Shown: positions 53,184 through 62,331, counted from the stretch's first letter. The stretch is DNA of 64,000 bases from Achromobacter pestifer (GCF_902859625.1 NZ_CADIJX010000013.1:62001-126000); one strand, 5' to 3'. Notes: generated from the sequence alone by a model not told the origin. A program made the numbers and translations.

Positions 53184-53353
53184 GCGAACGCTGTGATCGC
53201 GGCGAATGCTGTGATCGCTGTGAACACTGTGAACACTGTGATCGCCGCGAACACTGCGAATGCCGTGATCCCGGCGAATGCCGTATCGCTGCGAATGCCG
53301 CGAATGCCACGGACACCGCGAATGCTGCGAATGCTGCGAATGCCGCGGACATC
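53184..53353. repeat. Degenerate 9-bp tandem repeat, about 19 units
   Basis: Units alternate among GCGAATGCT/C, GTGATCGCG, GTGAACACT and similar forms; eighteen units of nine bases plus one of eight fill exactly 170 bases. It directly follows the CoA-transferase gene and abuts a dispersed-repeat copy at 53354. Frames across it give low-complexity peptides with no ribosome sites. Probably a slippage-generated array; no function is evident. Confidence 0.85.
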
Positions 53354-53423
53354 GTAGGATGGGTGTAGCGCGAGAAAATCGAGACAAGAACAATAACGCC
53401 CAACGCGCGCAACCCATCAAGCA
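53354..53423 (+). repeat. Dispersed palindromic repeat, copy B (left arm of an inverted pair)
   Basis: 70 bp, GTAGGATGGGTGTAGCGCGAG to AACCCATCAAGCA. Copy C lies inverted 40 bases on, so B plus C can form a long cruciform or RNA hairpin (53354-53533). The inner 20 bases differ between copies; the ends and the ACGCCCAACGCGCGC block are shared. Confidence 0.85.
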
Positions 53424-53463
53424 GCATCGGTGCCATGGCCAATCCAACCATGATTTGGGATGT

Positions 53464-53533
53464 TGCTTGATGGGTTGCGCGCGTTGGGCGTCAATGTATT
53501 TAGAGACGCTCTCTCGCGCTTCACCCATCCTAC
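53464..53533 (-). repeat. Dispersed palindromic repeat, copy C (right arm of an inverted pair)
   Basis: 70 bp on the minus strand, TGCTTGATGGGTTGCGCGCG on plus to CACCCATCCTAC. Followed by GGCC, as are copies D and G. Two ACCGGTTTAC direct repeats (53542 and 53568 on) lie just beyond, by the ggt stop codon. Confidence 0.85.
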
Positions 53534-53573
53534 GGCCCTCCACCGGTTTACGCCCCGGCGGCCTTCGACCGGT

Positions 53574-55331
53574 TTACCCGCCAGCCGCCAGCCCTTCGCG
53601 CCTGGGGTCCACGCCGCCTTGCAAGCCCTTGCCGTCGATCACGATGCCATGGATGCCGCTGGGGAACTCTGTGATGCGCACCGGGTGGCCCATGCGTTCC
53701 AGCGCGGGGGCCAGCGCTTCAAGCGTCGTGCCCTTTTCCAGCTCGGTCTCTTTATTGCGGCTGCCCATGTTTGGCAGCGAAATGGCGGCTTGGATATCCA
53801 GGCCCCAATCCAGCACGCCCACGATCGTCTTGGCCACATAGTTGATGATGGCGCTGCCGCCAGGCGATCCCACCAGCATGACCGGCTTGCCGTCGCGCAG
53901 CACGATGACCGGCGCCATCGCGCTACGCGGACGCTTGCCCGGTTCGACCCGGTTCGCCACCAAGCGGCCCTCCGGGTCTTTGAACGAAGATGAAAAGTCC
54001 GTCATTTCATTGTTCAGCAGAAAGCCGCGCACGAAGATCTTGCTGCCGAATTCACTTTCGATCGTCGTCGTCATGGACAGCGCATTGCCCTGCGCGTCCA
54101 CCGCCACCAAATGGCTGGTGGAAGGCAGCTCCAGCGCGTTGTCGCGGCCAAGGGACAGCAGTTTTCCTTCCGGATCGCCGGGTAACGCGACCTTCATGCT
54201 GCGATCCGGCTGGATCAACGCGCCGCGTGCACGCAGATAGGCCGGATCCAGCAAGGCACGCACCGGCACGTTGACGAAATCCGGGTCCGCCACATAGAAA
54301 TCCCGGTCGGCGAACGCCAGCCGGCCCGCTTCTGAAAAATAATGCACCGCTTCTACCGAGCCCGGAGCAAAGGTGGACATCGGAAATTGTTCCAGTTCGC
54401 CCAGCATTTGCAGCACGGCGATGGGACCGCTGCTGGGCGGGGCCATGCCGCACAACTGGTAGCCGCGATAGACGCCACATACCGGCTCGCGCGTCTTGGC
54501 TCGGTAGTTCGCCAGATCCGCCAGGCTCAGATCACCGGGCTTGGCGTGCCCATGCACCGCCGCCACGATGTCGCGCGCGATGTCGCCCTGATAGAACGCA
54601 TCAGCGCCTTGCGCCGCCACGGCACGCAGCGTGCGGGCAAACTCGGGGTTCTTCAACACGTGGCCCACTGGCCACGGCGTGCCGTTCGGTGCATAGAAAT
54701 ACGCGGCCGCGGCCGCCTGCTGGGGCAGGGCCTTGTTGCCGGCCAGCAGCGCATGCAGGCGGGGCGACACGGCAAAGCCCTGTTCGGCCAGCCGGATCGC
54801 AGGCTGGAACAGGTCAGCCCAAGGCAGCACGCCGGCTTCCTTGTGCGCCAGTTCAAGACCGCGCAGCAGCCCCGGCACGCCCACCGACATGCCGTTGTTC
54901 ACCGCCTGGGCGAAGGGCAACGGTTTGCCGTCGGCATCCAGGAAGCGATCCGGCCGCGCGGCGGCAGGTGCAGTCTCGCGGCTGTCATAGGTCTGGATGC
55001 GCCCGGTCTTGGCCGAATACACCACCAGGAACGCGCCACCGCCAATGCCGGAGGATTGCGGCTCGGCCAGGTTCAGCACCAACTGTGTGGCGATGGCCGC
55101 GTCCACCACGCTGCCGCCTCGGCGCAGCATTTCTTCGCCCGCCTGCGTTGCCAGCGGATTGGCCGAGACCATCATGAAATGCGGCGCGCGCACCAGTTCG
55201 CGCGTCTGCACACCGCTGGCGGCTTCCGGGTTGCGGTCTTCGACAGCCTGCGGGGTGCGGGCCCAGGCGGCGGACGAGGCCGCCGTTGCGGCGGCAAGCA
55301 GGAAGGCGGCGGCATAGCGGCAGGCACGCAT
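53574..55331 (-). CDS. ggt: Gamma-glutamyltransferase
   Basis: 585 residues from ATG 55331, with GGAGC upstream. Signal peptide about 1-25 (YAAAFLLAAATAASSAAWA). Family motifs: EEMLRRGGSVVDAAIATQLV, ETAPAAARPDRF and GSPGGSAIINY. The self-cleavage/nucleophile threonine is Thr405 in PSTSHLVAVDAQGN. It is a periplasmic Ntn hydrolase splitting the gamma-glutamyl bond of glutathione. Complements the cytosolic ChaC-like enzyme at 44.3 kb. Its 3' end borders the repeat pair B/C. Confidence 0.94.
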   Translation of the reverse strand: MRACRYAAAFLLAAATAASSAAWARTPQAVEDRNPEAASGVQTRELVRAPHFMMVSANPLATQAGEEMLRRGGSVVDAAIATQLVLNLAEPQSSGIGGGAFLVVYSAKTGRIQTYDSRETAPAAARPDRFLDADGKPLPFAQAVNNGMSVGVPGLLRGLELAHKEAGVLPWADLFQPAIRLAEQGFAVSPRLHALLAGNKALPQQAAAAAYFYAPNGTPWPVGHVLKNPEFARTLRAVAAQGADAFYQGDIARDIVAAVHGHAKPGDLSLADLANYRAKTREPVCGVYRGYQLCGMAPPSSGPIAVLQMLGELEQFPMSTFAPGSVEAVHYFSEAGRLAFADRDFYVADPDFVNVPVRALLDPAYLRARGALIQPDRSMKVALPGDPEGKLLSLGRDNALELPSTSHLVAVDAQGNALSMTTTIESEFGSKIFVRGFLLNNEMTDFSSSFKDPEGRLVANRVEPGKRPRSAMAPVIVLRDGKPVMLVGSPGGSAIINYVAKTIVGVLDWGLDIQAAISLPNMGSRNKETELEKGTTLEALAPALERMGHPVRITEFPSGIHGIVIDGKGLQGGVDPRREGLAAGG

Positions 55332-55476
55332 GATCAGCTCCGGGATAGCGCCGGCAAGCCGGCAGGCGTCCATCATAGTCAAGGCATCCGCCGCTGTCGC
55401 GGCACGGCCATTGGATACCCGCCTGCCCCCTTCCGACATAGAATCGCGGTTCTGGCCCCTCTTCCCCTACCGTGTC

Positions 55477-56382
55477 ATGCGCCTGCGCCACATCGAAATT
55501 TTCGAAGCGATCCGCCGTACCGGGTCTCTTACCGAGGCCGCGGCCGCGCTGCATATCTCGCAGCCGGCCGCCAGCAAACTGCTGGCGCACGCCGAAGCCC
55601 AACTGGGCTTCAAGCTATTCGAGCGCGTGAAGGGCCGGCTGGTCGCCACGCGCGAAGCCGACATCCTGACGCCTGAAGTTGCGCGGCTGAATCAGGATTT
55701 GAACAGCCTGCGCCGGCTGGCCACCAGCCTGCGCGACCGGCCCAACGGCCACTTGCGCCTGGGCTGCGCGCCCGCGCTGGGCCTGGGACTGCTGCCTGGC
55801 GTGGTACGCGACAGCCGCGACGCGCAACCCGGCATCACCTTCGATATCCACACCCATCACAGCGCCGAACTCGTACAGGGCCTGCTCACGCGGGAACTGG
55901 ACCTGGCCATCACCTTCGACACCAACGACTATCCCGGCCTGACGCGCATGGGGCTGGGCCACACCGAACTGGTGCACTTGAGCCGCAAGCCCGCCTCTGG
56001 CCCGATGCGGCTGTCCGAACTGGTGGACCTGTCGGGCGACACGCTGATCGTGCTGGACGCCGGCGACGCTTCGGGCGCGTTGCTTCAGATGACTTTGGAC
56101 GCGCAGGGCCTGGACCCGAAGGTCGCCATTCAGGTACAGACGCATTACGTGGCTTGTGCGCTGGTCGATGCCGGGTGTGGCGACGCCATCGTCGACGCCA
56201 TCACCGCGCAAGCGATGCTGCGGCCCGGCATGAGCCTGCGCCGCCTGGAGCCCGCGTTGCGCGTGCCGATCAGCATCATGGTGCGCAACCAGGACCCCTT
56301 GTCGGCCCTGCACCGCGATTTGATCGAACGCTTGCGCACGGCCTGCGCCGAGCGCGTCGCCGCGCTGGATGCCCCCGCCTGA
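55477..56382 (+). CDS. LysR family transcriptional regulator
   Basis: 301 residues from ATG 55477 (MRLRHIEIFEAIRRTGS). HTH SLTEAAAALHISQPAASKLLAHAE. The open frame extends upstream to 55330 across the ggt leader, but this start fits the family. Divergent from ggt, so it may regulate that gene. It ends before a strong bidirectional terminator. Confidence 0.9.
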   Translation: MRLRHIEIFEAIRRTGSLTEAAAALHISQPAASKLLAHAEAQLGFKLFERVKGRLVATREADILTPEVARLNQDLNSLRRLATSLRDRPNGHLRLGCAPALGLGLLPGVVRDSRDAQPGITFDIHTHHSAELVQGLLTRELDLAITFDTNDYPGLTRMGLGHTELVHLSRKPASGPMRLSELVDLSGDTLIVLDAGDASGALLQMTLDAQGLDPKVAIQVQTHYVACALVDAGCGDAIVDAITAQAMLRPGMSLRRLEPALRVPISIMVRNQDPLSALHRDLIERLRTACAERVAALDAPA

Positions 56383-56404
56383 ACAGACAATCCATCGGAC
56401 AAGA

Positions 56405-56432
56405 AAAACGGGCGCCCAAGGGCGCCCGTTTT
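56405..56432. terminator. Bidirectional rho-independent terminator
   Basis: AAAACGGGCGCC (56405-56416) and GGCGCCCGTTTT (56421-56432) with loop CAAG. It separates the convergent lysR-type and tctC-type genes. Confidence 0.9.
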
Positions 56433-56475
56433 GCCGTGATGACCAGGACAAGCCTATGGCTTGTCCCGCGCAGCA

Positions 56476-57468
56476 TCAGTCCAGCTTGATGTTCTGCTTC
56501 TTCACGACGTCTTGAGCCCAGTCAAACTGCTCTTTGATTTCCTTGGCGAACTCTTCCGGCGTGTTGCCCGACGGCGCCGAGCCCTGATCGTCCAGCGCCT
56601 TGATGACCTTGGGGTCCTTCAGGGCCACGACGGCGGCGTCACGCAGCTTGTTCACGACTTCCATCGGCGTGCCCTTGGGCGCCAACAGACCGTACCAGAC
56701 CGGCTGGTTCAGCACCGGGAAACCGGCTTCCTTGAACGTCGGCACACCCTTGACGGCAGCGATTTCCTCAGGCCACGCAATGGCCATGGCGCGCAACTTG
56801 CCCGCCTGGATCTGCGGCATCGACGACGGCAGGTTGTCGAACAGGATTTCGATCTGGCCGCCAACGGCATCCGCCACGGCCGGGCCCGAACCCTTGTACG
56901 GCACGTGCACGATGTCGGTGCCCGTGGCCATCTTGAACGACTCACCCATCAAGTGCAGCACCCCGCACGTGCCCGAGCTGCCGTAGGAATACTTGCCCGG
57001 GTTCTTCTTCAGTTCTTCAACGAAGCCCTTGAAGTCCTTGGCCGGGAACTTCGGATTCACCGCGACCACATTGGCCGTGTTGGCGAAGTTGGTGACCGGC
57101 TGGAAATCCTTGATCGGATCGTACGGCAGGTCCTTCGGACGGCAAGCCGGATTCACAGCCATCGTCGACACGGTGGCGATGGACAGCGTGTAGCCGTCGG
57201 CATCGGCGCGTGCGGCTTCGGCCGCGCCAATGGCGCCGCCTGCGCCGCCCTTGTTCTCAACCACCATCGGCTGACCGAGTTCCTGGCTCATGCGCTGCGT
57301 CACCAGACGCGCGATGATGTCGGTGGAACCGCCAGGCGCGAACGGAACGATCACGCGGATCGGCTTGCTGGGGTACTTGTCGGCAGCGTGTGCGACGGAG
57401 GCGCCAAGCGTGCCGGCGGCGCCAGTAGCCAAAGCGATAGCCACGGCCAGGGAGCGAACTTTATTCAT
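56476..57468 (-). CDS. Bug/TctC-type periplasmic substrate-binding protein
   Basis: 330 residues from ATG 57468 with GGAGG upstream. Signal peptide 1-28 (ending GASVAHAAD); PIRVIVPFAPGGSTDIIAR and KGGAGGAIGAAEAARADADGYT are Bug motifs. No membrane components adjacent. Monocistronic, with the terminator just past its stop. Only moderately similar in detail to the other Bug protein at 51.1 kb, so ligands likely differ. Confidence 0.94.
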   Translation of the reverse strand: MNKVRSLAVAIALATGAAGTLGASVAHAADKYPSKPIRVIVPFAPGGSTDIIARLVTQRMSQELGQPMVVENKGGAGGAIGAAEAARADADGYTLSIATVSTMAVNPACRPKDLPYDPIKDFQPVTNFANTANVVAVNPKFPAKDFKGFVEELKKNPGKYSYGSSGTCGVLHLMGESFKMATGTDIVHVPYKGSGPAVADAVGGQIEILFDNLPSSMPQIQAGKLRAMAIAWPEEIAAVKGVPTFKEAGFPVLNQPVWYGLLAPKGTPMEVVNKLRDAAVVALKDPKVIKALDDQGSAPSGNTPEEFAKEIKEQFDWAQDVVKKQNIKLD

Positions 57469-57710
57469 AGGTGTGTTTCCTCCAAGATTGCGAGCCCGTA
57501 TGTAAACGGCCCGTTTTGTGATGTGCCCGTCTGTAGACGGACCAGCAGTTAACGGTGGGGGCGCTTTGCATGTGTGCTGCGTGTTTCGCGCTGCTTTTAT
57601 GGATTGCTTGTGGCACACGCACCCGCCAGAATGACGGAGAATAGCAGCAAATGCTTACACACGCATAGCGTGCCAATCCCGCTTTAATGCCCTGAAAAAG
57701 CCCCCTGTCC

Positions 57711-58610
57711 ATGTCGGTCGCTCTTCTGGTTTTCCCTGATTTCATGCTGGTTGCGCTGGGTTGGGCGCTACGTCACAAGCTGGGTTTTTCGCGAGAGTTC
57801 TTTGCGGGAACCGAGCGTCTCGTTTACTTCGTGTTGTTCCCCGCCCTGCTGTTCCAATCCATTCTTCGCACGCCCATCACGGCAGGCAACGCGGCCCTGC
57901 TGCTACAGGCCACCGCGGCCGTCGTGGTGTCAGGCGTGGCGCTCGCGTGGCTGTCGGGCCTGCTGCTGCGGCCCTCGTCACTTGCGCTGGCTTCGTCCGC
58001 GCAATGCGGCTACCGCTTCAACACGTACATCGGCCTGGCGCTATCGGCCAGTCTGGCGGGCGCGCAGGGCCAGACGGTGATGGCGCTGATCATTGGCTTC
58101 GCCGTGCCCATGGCCAACGTCGCCGCGGTCTACGGACTGGCTCGCCACAACGGCGGCAATTTGCTACGCGAGCTGGCGCGCAATCCGCTCGTCGTATCCA
58201 CGCTGCTGGGCCTGGCCTGCAACCTGGCGGGCCTGCATTTGCCGGGCCCCGTGGATACGGTACTGGCGCGTTTGGGCGCGGCGGCCATCGCACTGGGCAT
58301 CCTCTGCGTGGGCGCCAGCCTGGCCTGGGAAGGCGGCAAGGGCTACGGGCCGCTGATCGCCTGGATGCTGTCGGTCAAACTCTTGGCGTTGCCCGCAGTG
58401 GCCCTGTTGGTGGCGCACCTGCTGGCCCTGCCGCCACTGGAAGCCCGGATGCTGCTGCTGTTCGCCGCCCTGCCAACCGCTTCCGCCGCCTACGTGCTGG
58501 CCATGCGCATGGGGGGCGACGGCCGCATGGTGGCGGTACTGATCTCCCTGGGCACCCTTTTTTCGGCGGCCACGATCCCGATGTGGCTGCTGGTCGTGGG
58601 ACACGCCTGA
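57711..58610 (+). CDS. AEC (auxin efflux carrier) family transporter
   Basis: 299 residues, about ten membrane segments, with the AEC pattern (AECTR-like N-terminus LVFPDFMLVALGWALRHKLGF; CGYRFNTYIGLALSA). Bacterial AEC proteins move dicarboxylates or malonate more often than auxin, so the family name should not be read as evidence for the auxin locus at 2-19 kb. The 242-base gap before it (57469-57710) shows nothing remarkable. A terminator follows. Confidence 0.87.
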   Translation: MSVALLVFPDFMLVALGWALRHKLGFSREFFAGTERLVYFVLFPALLFQSILRTPITAGNAALLLQATAAVVVSGVALAWLSGLLLRPSSLALASSAQCGYRFNTYIGLALSASLAGAQGQTVMALIIGFAVPMANVAAVYGLARHNGGNLLRELARNPLVVSTLLGLACNLAGLHLPGPVDTVLARLGAAAIALGILCVGASLAWEGGKGYGPLIAWMLSVKLLALPAVALLVAHLLALPPLEARMLLLFAALPTASAAYVLAMRMGGDGRMVAVLISLGTLFSAATIPMWLLVVGHA

Positions 58611-58620
58611 GCTTCCAGGA

Positions 58621-58653
58621 AAAAAAATGGCCACCCCAGGGTGGCCATTTTTT
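58621..58653. terminator. Bidirectional rho-independent terminator
   Basis: ATGGCCACC and GGTGGCCAT form the stem around CCAG, with A-runs before and T-runs after. Lies between the convergent AEC transporter and fumC genes and serves both strands. Confidence 0.92.
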
Positions 58654-58669
58654 CTCGCAACGCAGCCGG

Positions 58670-60067
58670 TTACGACGACTTATGCGCGTTGGTCATGGAG
58701 CCCGGCACGACCCACTCGGCAAACTGCGCCTCGGTCACATAGCCCAGCGCCAGCGCCGATTCCTTCAGCGACAACCCTTCCTTGTGCGCTTTCTTGGCGA
58801 TCTGCGCGGCCTTGTCGTAGCCGATATGCGGATTCAGCGCCGTCACCAACATCAGCGAACGGTCCACCAGTTCGGCAATGCGCTCATGGTTGGGCTCGAT
58901 GCCCGCGGCGCAGTGCTCGTTGAAGCTGGCCATGCCATCCGTCAGCAGGCGCACGGATTGCAGGAAGTTGTGGATCACCAGCGGCTTGAACACGTTCAAT
59001 TCAAAGTTGCCGCTGGCGCCGCCAATGTTGATGGCCACGTCGTTGCCCAGCACCTGCGCGGCCAGCATCGTGATGGCCTCGCACTGCGTCGGGTTGACCT
59101 TGCCCGGCATGATCGAGCTGCCCGGCTCGTTCTCGGGAATGCTGATTTCACCCAGGCCCGAACGCGGGCCGCTGGACAGCCAGCGCACGTCGTTGGCGAT
59201 CTTCATCAAGCCGGCAGCCAGCGCCTTCAGCGCACCGTGCGCGAACAGCAGCGCTTCGTGGGAGGCCAGTGCCTGGAACTTGTTCGGGGCCGACACAAAG
59301 GCCGTGCCCGTTGCGTGGGCCAGGTCCGCCGACACTTTGGCGCTGAACTGCGGATGCGCGTTCAGGCCGGTGCCCACCGCGGTGCCCCCGATGGCCAGTT
59401 GATGCAAGCCGGGAAGCGTGGCGCGGATCTGCTGTTCCGCCAGATCCAGCTGCGCCACATAGCCCGAAAGCTCCTGGCCCAGCGTCAAGGGCGTCGCGTC
59501 CTGCAAGTGGGTGCGGCCGATCTTCACGATGTCGTAGAACTCGGCGCTCTTGGCCGCGAAGACCGCGCGCAGCGCCTTCAGCGCCGGCAGCAGGTGGTGC
59601 TCGACCTCGACGGCGGCGGCCACGTGCATGGCGGTCGGGAAGGTGTCATTGGACGATTGGCCGCGATTGACGTGGTCATTCGGGTGGACCTTGCGCTCTT
59701 CGCCGCGCACGCCGCCCAGCAGTTCCGAGGCGCGGTTGGCCAGCACCTCGTTCATGTTCATATTGCTTTGCGTGCCCGAACCGGTCTGCCAGACGGACAG
59801 CGGAAACTCGTTGGGCCAGTTGCCGGCGATCACTTCGTCGGCAGCACGAATGATCCCGTCGGCGATCTTCGGATCCAGCTCGCCCAGTTCAGCATTGACC
59901 TTGGCGGCCGCGCGCTTCAAGCGCGCCATCGCGTTGACCAGGGGCACAGGCATCTTCTCGGTGGAAATCGCGAAAAAATGCAGCGAACGTTGCGTTTGGG
60001 CGCCCCAGAGGTGATCCTCGGGGACTTCGATGGGCCCAAACGTGTCTTTTTCGATGCGGGTCTTCAT
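58670..60067 (-). CDS. fumC: Class II fumarate hydratase
   Basis: 465 residues, the usual length. Signature GSSIMPGKVNP (about residue 316), plus SGTQSNMNMNEV, GRTHLQDATPLTLGQE and HPNDHVN. Reversible hydration of fumarate to malate in the citric acid cycle; the oxygen-stable, iron-free form. GGAG upstream of ATG 60067. Followed by a terminator. Confidence 0.96.
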   Translation of the reverse strand: MKTRIEKDTFGPIEVPEDHLWGAQTQRSLHFFAISTEKMPVPLVNAMARLKRAAAKVNAELGELDPKIADGIIRAADEVIAGNWPNEFPLSVWQTGSGTQSNMNMNEVLANRASELLGGVRGEERKVHPNDHVNRGQSSNDTFPTAMHVAAAVEVEHHLLPALKALRAVFAAKSAEFYDIVKIGRTHLQDATPLTLGQELSGYVAQLDLAEQQIRATLPGLHQLAIGGTAVGTGLNAHPQFSAKVSADLAHATGTAFVSAPNKFQALASHEALLFAHGALKALAAGLMKIANDVRWLSSGPRSGLGEISIPENEPGSSIMPGKVNPTQCEAITMLAAQVLGNDVAINIGGASGNFELNVFKPLVIHNFLQSVRLLTDGMASFNEHCAAGIEPNHERIAELVDRSLMLVTALNPHIGYDKAAQIAKKAHKEGLSLKESALALGYVTEAQFAEWVVPGSMTNAHKSS

Positions 60068-60228
60068 GGCGCGTACAACTCCGTGGCGGCGTCAGTCGCG
60101 GCCGGCGGCACCCGCCAGGCGCGACATATTGAGAATAGCAATCACTTATTAGGTTAGCAGAAACCCGCATTCCTATAATTGCGGAAATCCGTATTCCCTC
60201 CCTCGTTTTTTACCACTCGCACCGCGCC

Positions 60229-60768
60229 ATGTCCGCCCCTCTTTGCAGCCTGACCTTGCACCTGCCCGACGAAGCCGCCACGGAGTCGTTGGCGCGGCAG
60301 CTTGCCCCCTTGGTCTCGGGGGGTGAAACCGGCCCCGCAGGCGCTTGTATCCACCTTCAGGGGGACCTGGGAGCAGGAAAAACGGCCTTCACCCGGGCAT
60401 TGTTGCGGGAATGCGGCATCACCGGCCGAATCAAAAGTCCCAGCTACGCGCTGCTTGAATCCTATAAAGTTTCTAACTTATACTTCTATCATCTTGATTT
60501 TTATAGGTTTAGTGATTCGCGCGAATGGTTGGACGCAGGATTCCGGGATTTACTGCGTGACGATGCGGTCGTTTTGATCGAATGGCCGGAACGGGCAGAG
60601 GGTCTTTTACCCCCTCCCGACCTGCTGATTTCCCTGGCTTATGCCGACGAGGGACGTGACGCCACCCTGACCGCGAACACCGCCCGAGGACAAACATGGT
60701 TGAACGCGATTGTCCCCCCGCCCAAGACGGCGCCCTTCCCTCGGCAGGCGCCACCCGGCGCCGCCTAA
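60229..60768 (+). CDS. tsaE: tRNA threonylcarbamoyladenosine biosynthesis ATPase
   Basis: 179 residues. Walker A GDLGAGKT (45-52), then SPSYALLESY and HLDFYRFSDSREW. ATPase partner of TsaB-TsaD in making t6A37 on tRNA. An AT-rich patch (about 60463-60522) encodes residues 79-98 with codons such as TTA, ATA-free but many TAT/TTT/AGT, unlike the GC-rich remainder. Overlaps amiC by 73 bases; the tsaE-amiC-mutL order is the common proteobacterial one. Confidence 0.94.
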   Translation: MSAPLCSLTLHLPDEAATESLARQLAPLVSGGETGPAGACIHLQGDLGAGKTAFTRALLRECGITGRIKSPSYALLESYKVSNLYFYHLDFYRFSDSREWLDAGFRDLLRDDAVVLIEWPERAEGLLPPPDLLISLAYADEGRDATLTANTARGQTWLNAIVPPPKTAPFPRQAPPGAA

Positions 60769-62075
60769 TCAGCGTCGCCGCCACGCTGCTCGTCCTGCCG
60801 GTTCTGCCGCGCCTGGCGCAGGCGGCGACGATTCTGGCCGTTCGTACCTGGCCGGCCGACGAATACACCCGGGTCACGCTCGAACTCGACAGCGAGCTCA
60901 AGGCTGAACAATTCACCCTTGAAAACCCCCATCGCCTGGTGGTGGACATCGAAGGGCTGACCATCAGCGCGGCCCTGAACGACCTGGTCTCCAAGGTCCG
61001 CCCCGACGACCCCTACATCCAGAGCCTGCGCGTTGCGCAGAATCGCCCGAATGTCGTGCGCCTGGTGTTTGACCTGAAGCAGCCCGTGGCGCCCCAGGTG
61101 TTCACCCTCAAGCCCGTGGCGGATTACCAGTACCGGCTGGTGCTGGACTTGTATCCGAAGATCGCGCAGGACCCGCTGGTGGCGATCCTGAATAAAAGCG
61201 GCCCTGACGCCGACGATCCGCTGGCGCGCATCCTGGAAGACATCCAGCGCAACCCGGCAACCCGCGCCGATCCGCCCGAACCGCCGCGCGTGCGCGGCCA
61301 GCAACCGGCGCCGCCGCTGCCCACCGCGCCCAAGCCCCCCTCGTCCACCGCCGGCCGTGGCAAGCAGCGCATGCTGACCATCGCGCTGGACCCAGGCCAT
61401 GGCGGCGAAGATCCGGGCGCCATCGGCAGCAGCGGCCTGCGCGAAAAAGACGTGGTGCTGCGCATTGCGCGGCGCTTGAAAGCGCTGATCGACAGCCAGC
61501 CGTACATGCGCGCCTACCTGACGCGCGACGACGACTACTTCGTGCCGCTGCATGTCCGCGTGCAGAAGGCCCGTCGCGTCCACGCGGACCTGTTTATCTC
61601 GATCCACGCCGACGCCTGGGTCAAGCCATCGGCCAACGGCTCGTCGGTGTTCGCGCTGTCACAGCGCGGCGCCACCAGCGCCCAGGCACGCTGGATGGCC
61701 GACAAGGAAAACGCAGCCGACCTGATCGGCGGCGTCAACCTGGGTAGCCATGACCGTCAGGTGGCCAAGGTGCTGCTGGACTTGTCCACCACCGCGCAGA
61801 TCAATGATTCGCTGAAGGTCGGCAACGCTTTCCTGGACGAAATCAGAAAGATCAACCGCTTGCATAAGAACAGCGTCGAACAAGCCGGTTTCGCCGTGCT
61901 GAAGGCCCCGGACATCCCGTCCGTGCTGGTCGAGACCGCCTTCATCAGCAACCCCCAGGAAGAAGCCCTGCTGCGCAGCAACGCACACCAGGACAAACTG
62001 GCGCAGGCCATGATGACCGGCATCCAACGCTACTTCACCGCCAATCCGCCGCTGGCGCGGCTTGACGTCAGCTGA
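60696..62075 (+). CDS. amiC: N-acetylmuramoyl-L-alanine amidase (AmiC-type, AMIN plus Amidase_3)
   Basis: 459 residues. Twin-arginine-like signal TRRRLISVAATLLVL (20-34), consistent with Tat export of AmiC-type amidases. AMIN domain about 45-155 for septal targeting; a proline-rich linker 190-222; zinc amidase domain with H235, E250, H304 and catalytic E413 (VLVETAF). Cleaves peptide from glycan in septal peptidoglycan during cell separation. The start lies 73 bases inside tsaE; no later start keeps the signal peptide. Confidence 0.93.
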   Translation: MVERDCPPAQDGALPSAGATRRRLISVAATLLVLPVLPRLAQAATILAVRTWPADEYTRVTLELDSELKAEQFTLENPHRLVVDIEGLTISAALNDLVSKVRPDDPYIQSLRVAQNRPNVVRLVFDLKQPVAPQVFTLKPVADYQYRLVLDLYPKIAQDPLVAILNKSGPDADDPLARILEDIQRNPATRADPPEPPRVRGQQPAPPLPTAPKPPSSTAGRGKQRMLTIALDPGHGGEDPGAIGSSGLREKDVVLRIARRLKALIDSQPYMRAYLTRDDDYFVPLHVRVQKARRVHADLFISIHADAWVKPSANGSSVFALSQRGATSAQARWMADKENAADLIGGVNLGSHDRQVAKVLLDLSTTAQINDSLKVGNAFLDEIRKINRLHKNSVEQAGFAVLKAPDIPSVLVETAFISNPQEEALLRSNAHQDKLAQAMMTGIQRYFTANPPLARLDVS

Positions 62076-62089
62076 CACGCTGGCGTGAA

Positions 62090-62127
62090 AAAGGGCGATG
62101 CGCTTCACCGCGCATCGCCTTTTTTTT
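62090..62127 (+). terminator. Rho-independent terminator after amiC
   Basis: GGCGATGCGC (62094-62103) and GCGCATCGCC (62110-62119) with loop TTCACC, followed by eight T. Ends the tsaE-amiC transcript before the repeat cluster, so mutL needs its own promoter. Confidence 0.93.
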
Positions 62128-62170
62128 GCTGTTCGACGCTTCACGGGCTGGGCTGTCATACCGGGCCGGG

Positions 62171-62240
62171 TGCTTGATGGGTTGCGCGCGTTCGTGAACT
62201 TGTTTCTTCTGTACGGTGTCTCGCGCTACACCCATCCTAC
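62171..62240 (-). repeat. Dispersed palindromic repeat, copy D
   Basis: 70 bp, minus orientation (TGCTTGATGGGTTGCGCGCG to CACCCATCCTAC on plus). Nearly identical to copy G at 62443-62511, including the normally variable middle, so the two arose by recent duplication. Confidence 0.85.
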
Positions 62241-62259
62241 GGCCCAGGTGCGTTGATCT

Positions 62260-62331
62260 GTAGGATGGGTGTATACGGCCTGCGGGCCTTGCTCTGTAGG
62301 ATGGGTATATACGGTCTGCGGGCCTTGCTTT
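62260..62331 (+). repeat. Two 36-bp tandem units joining repeat heads to a dedA-tail-like piece
   Basis: Units at 62260-62295 and 62296-62331, 33 of 36 bases alike, each begins GTAGGATGGGT and carries a piece of the form ACGGCCTGCGGGCCTTG. That 17-base piece is identical in unit 1 (62274-62290) to the dedA end at 62510-62526. A full repeat copy (F) follows directly at 62332. Confidence 0.8.

Noticed and set aside
53122..53841. Short cysteine- or serine-rich open frames across the 9-bp array and repeat pair
   Set aside because: The periodic peptides come from the tandem DNA repeat, lack ribosome sites and run into ggt antisense.
57711..58610. AEC (auxin efflux carrier) gene as support for the auxin pathway
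   Set aside because: Bacterial AEC proteins generally carry other organic acids; the gene is 38 kb away from the operon and not linked to it.
57761..60157. 798-codon plus-strand frame spanning the AEC transporter and the antisense of fumC
   Set aside because: It crosses two real genes on opposite strands and a strong terminator, and has no recognisable domain.
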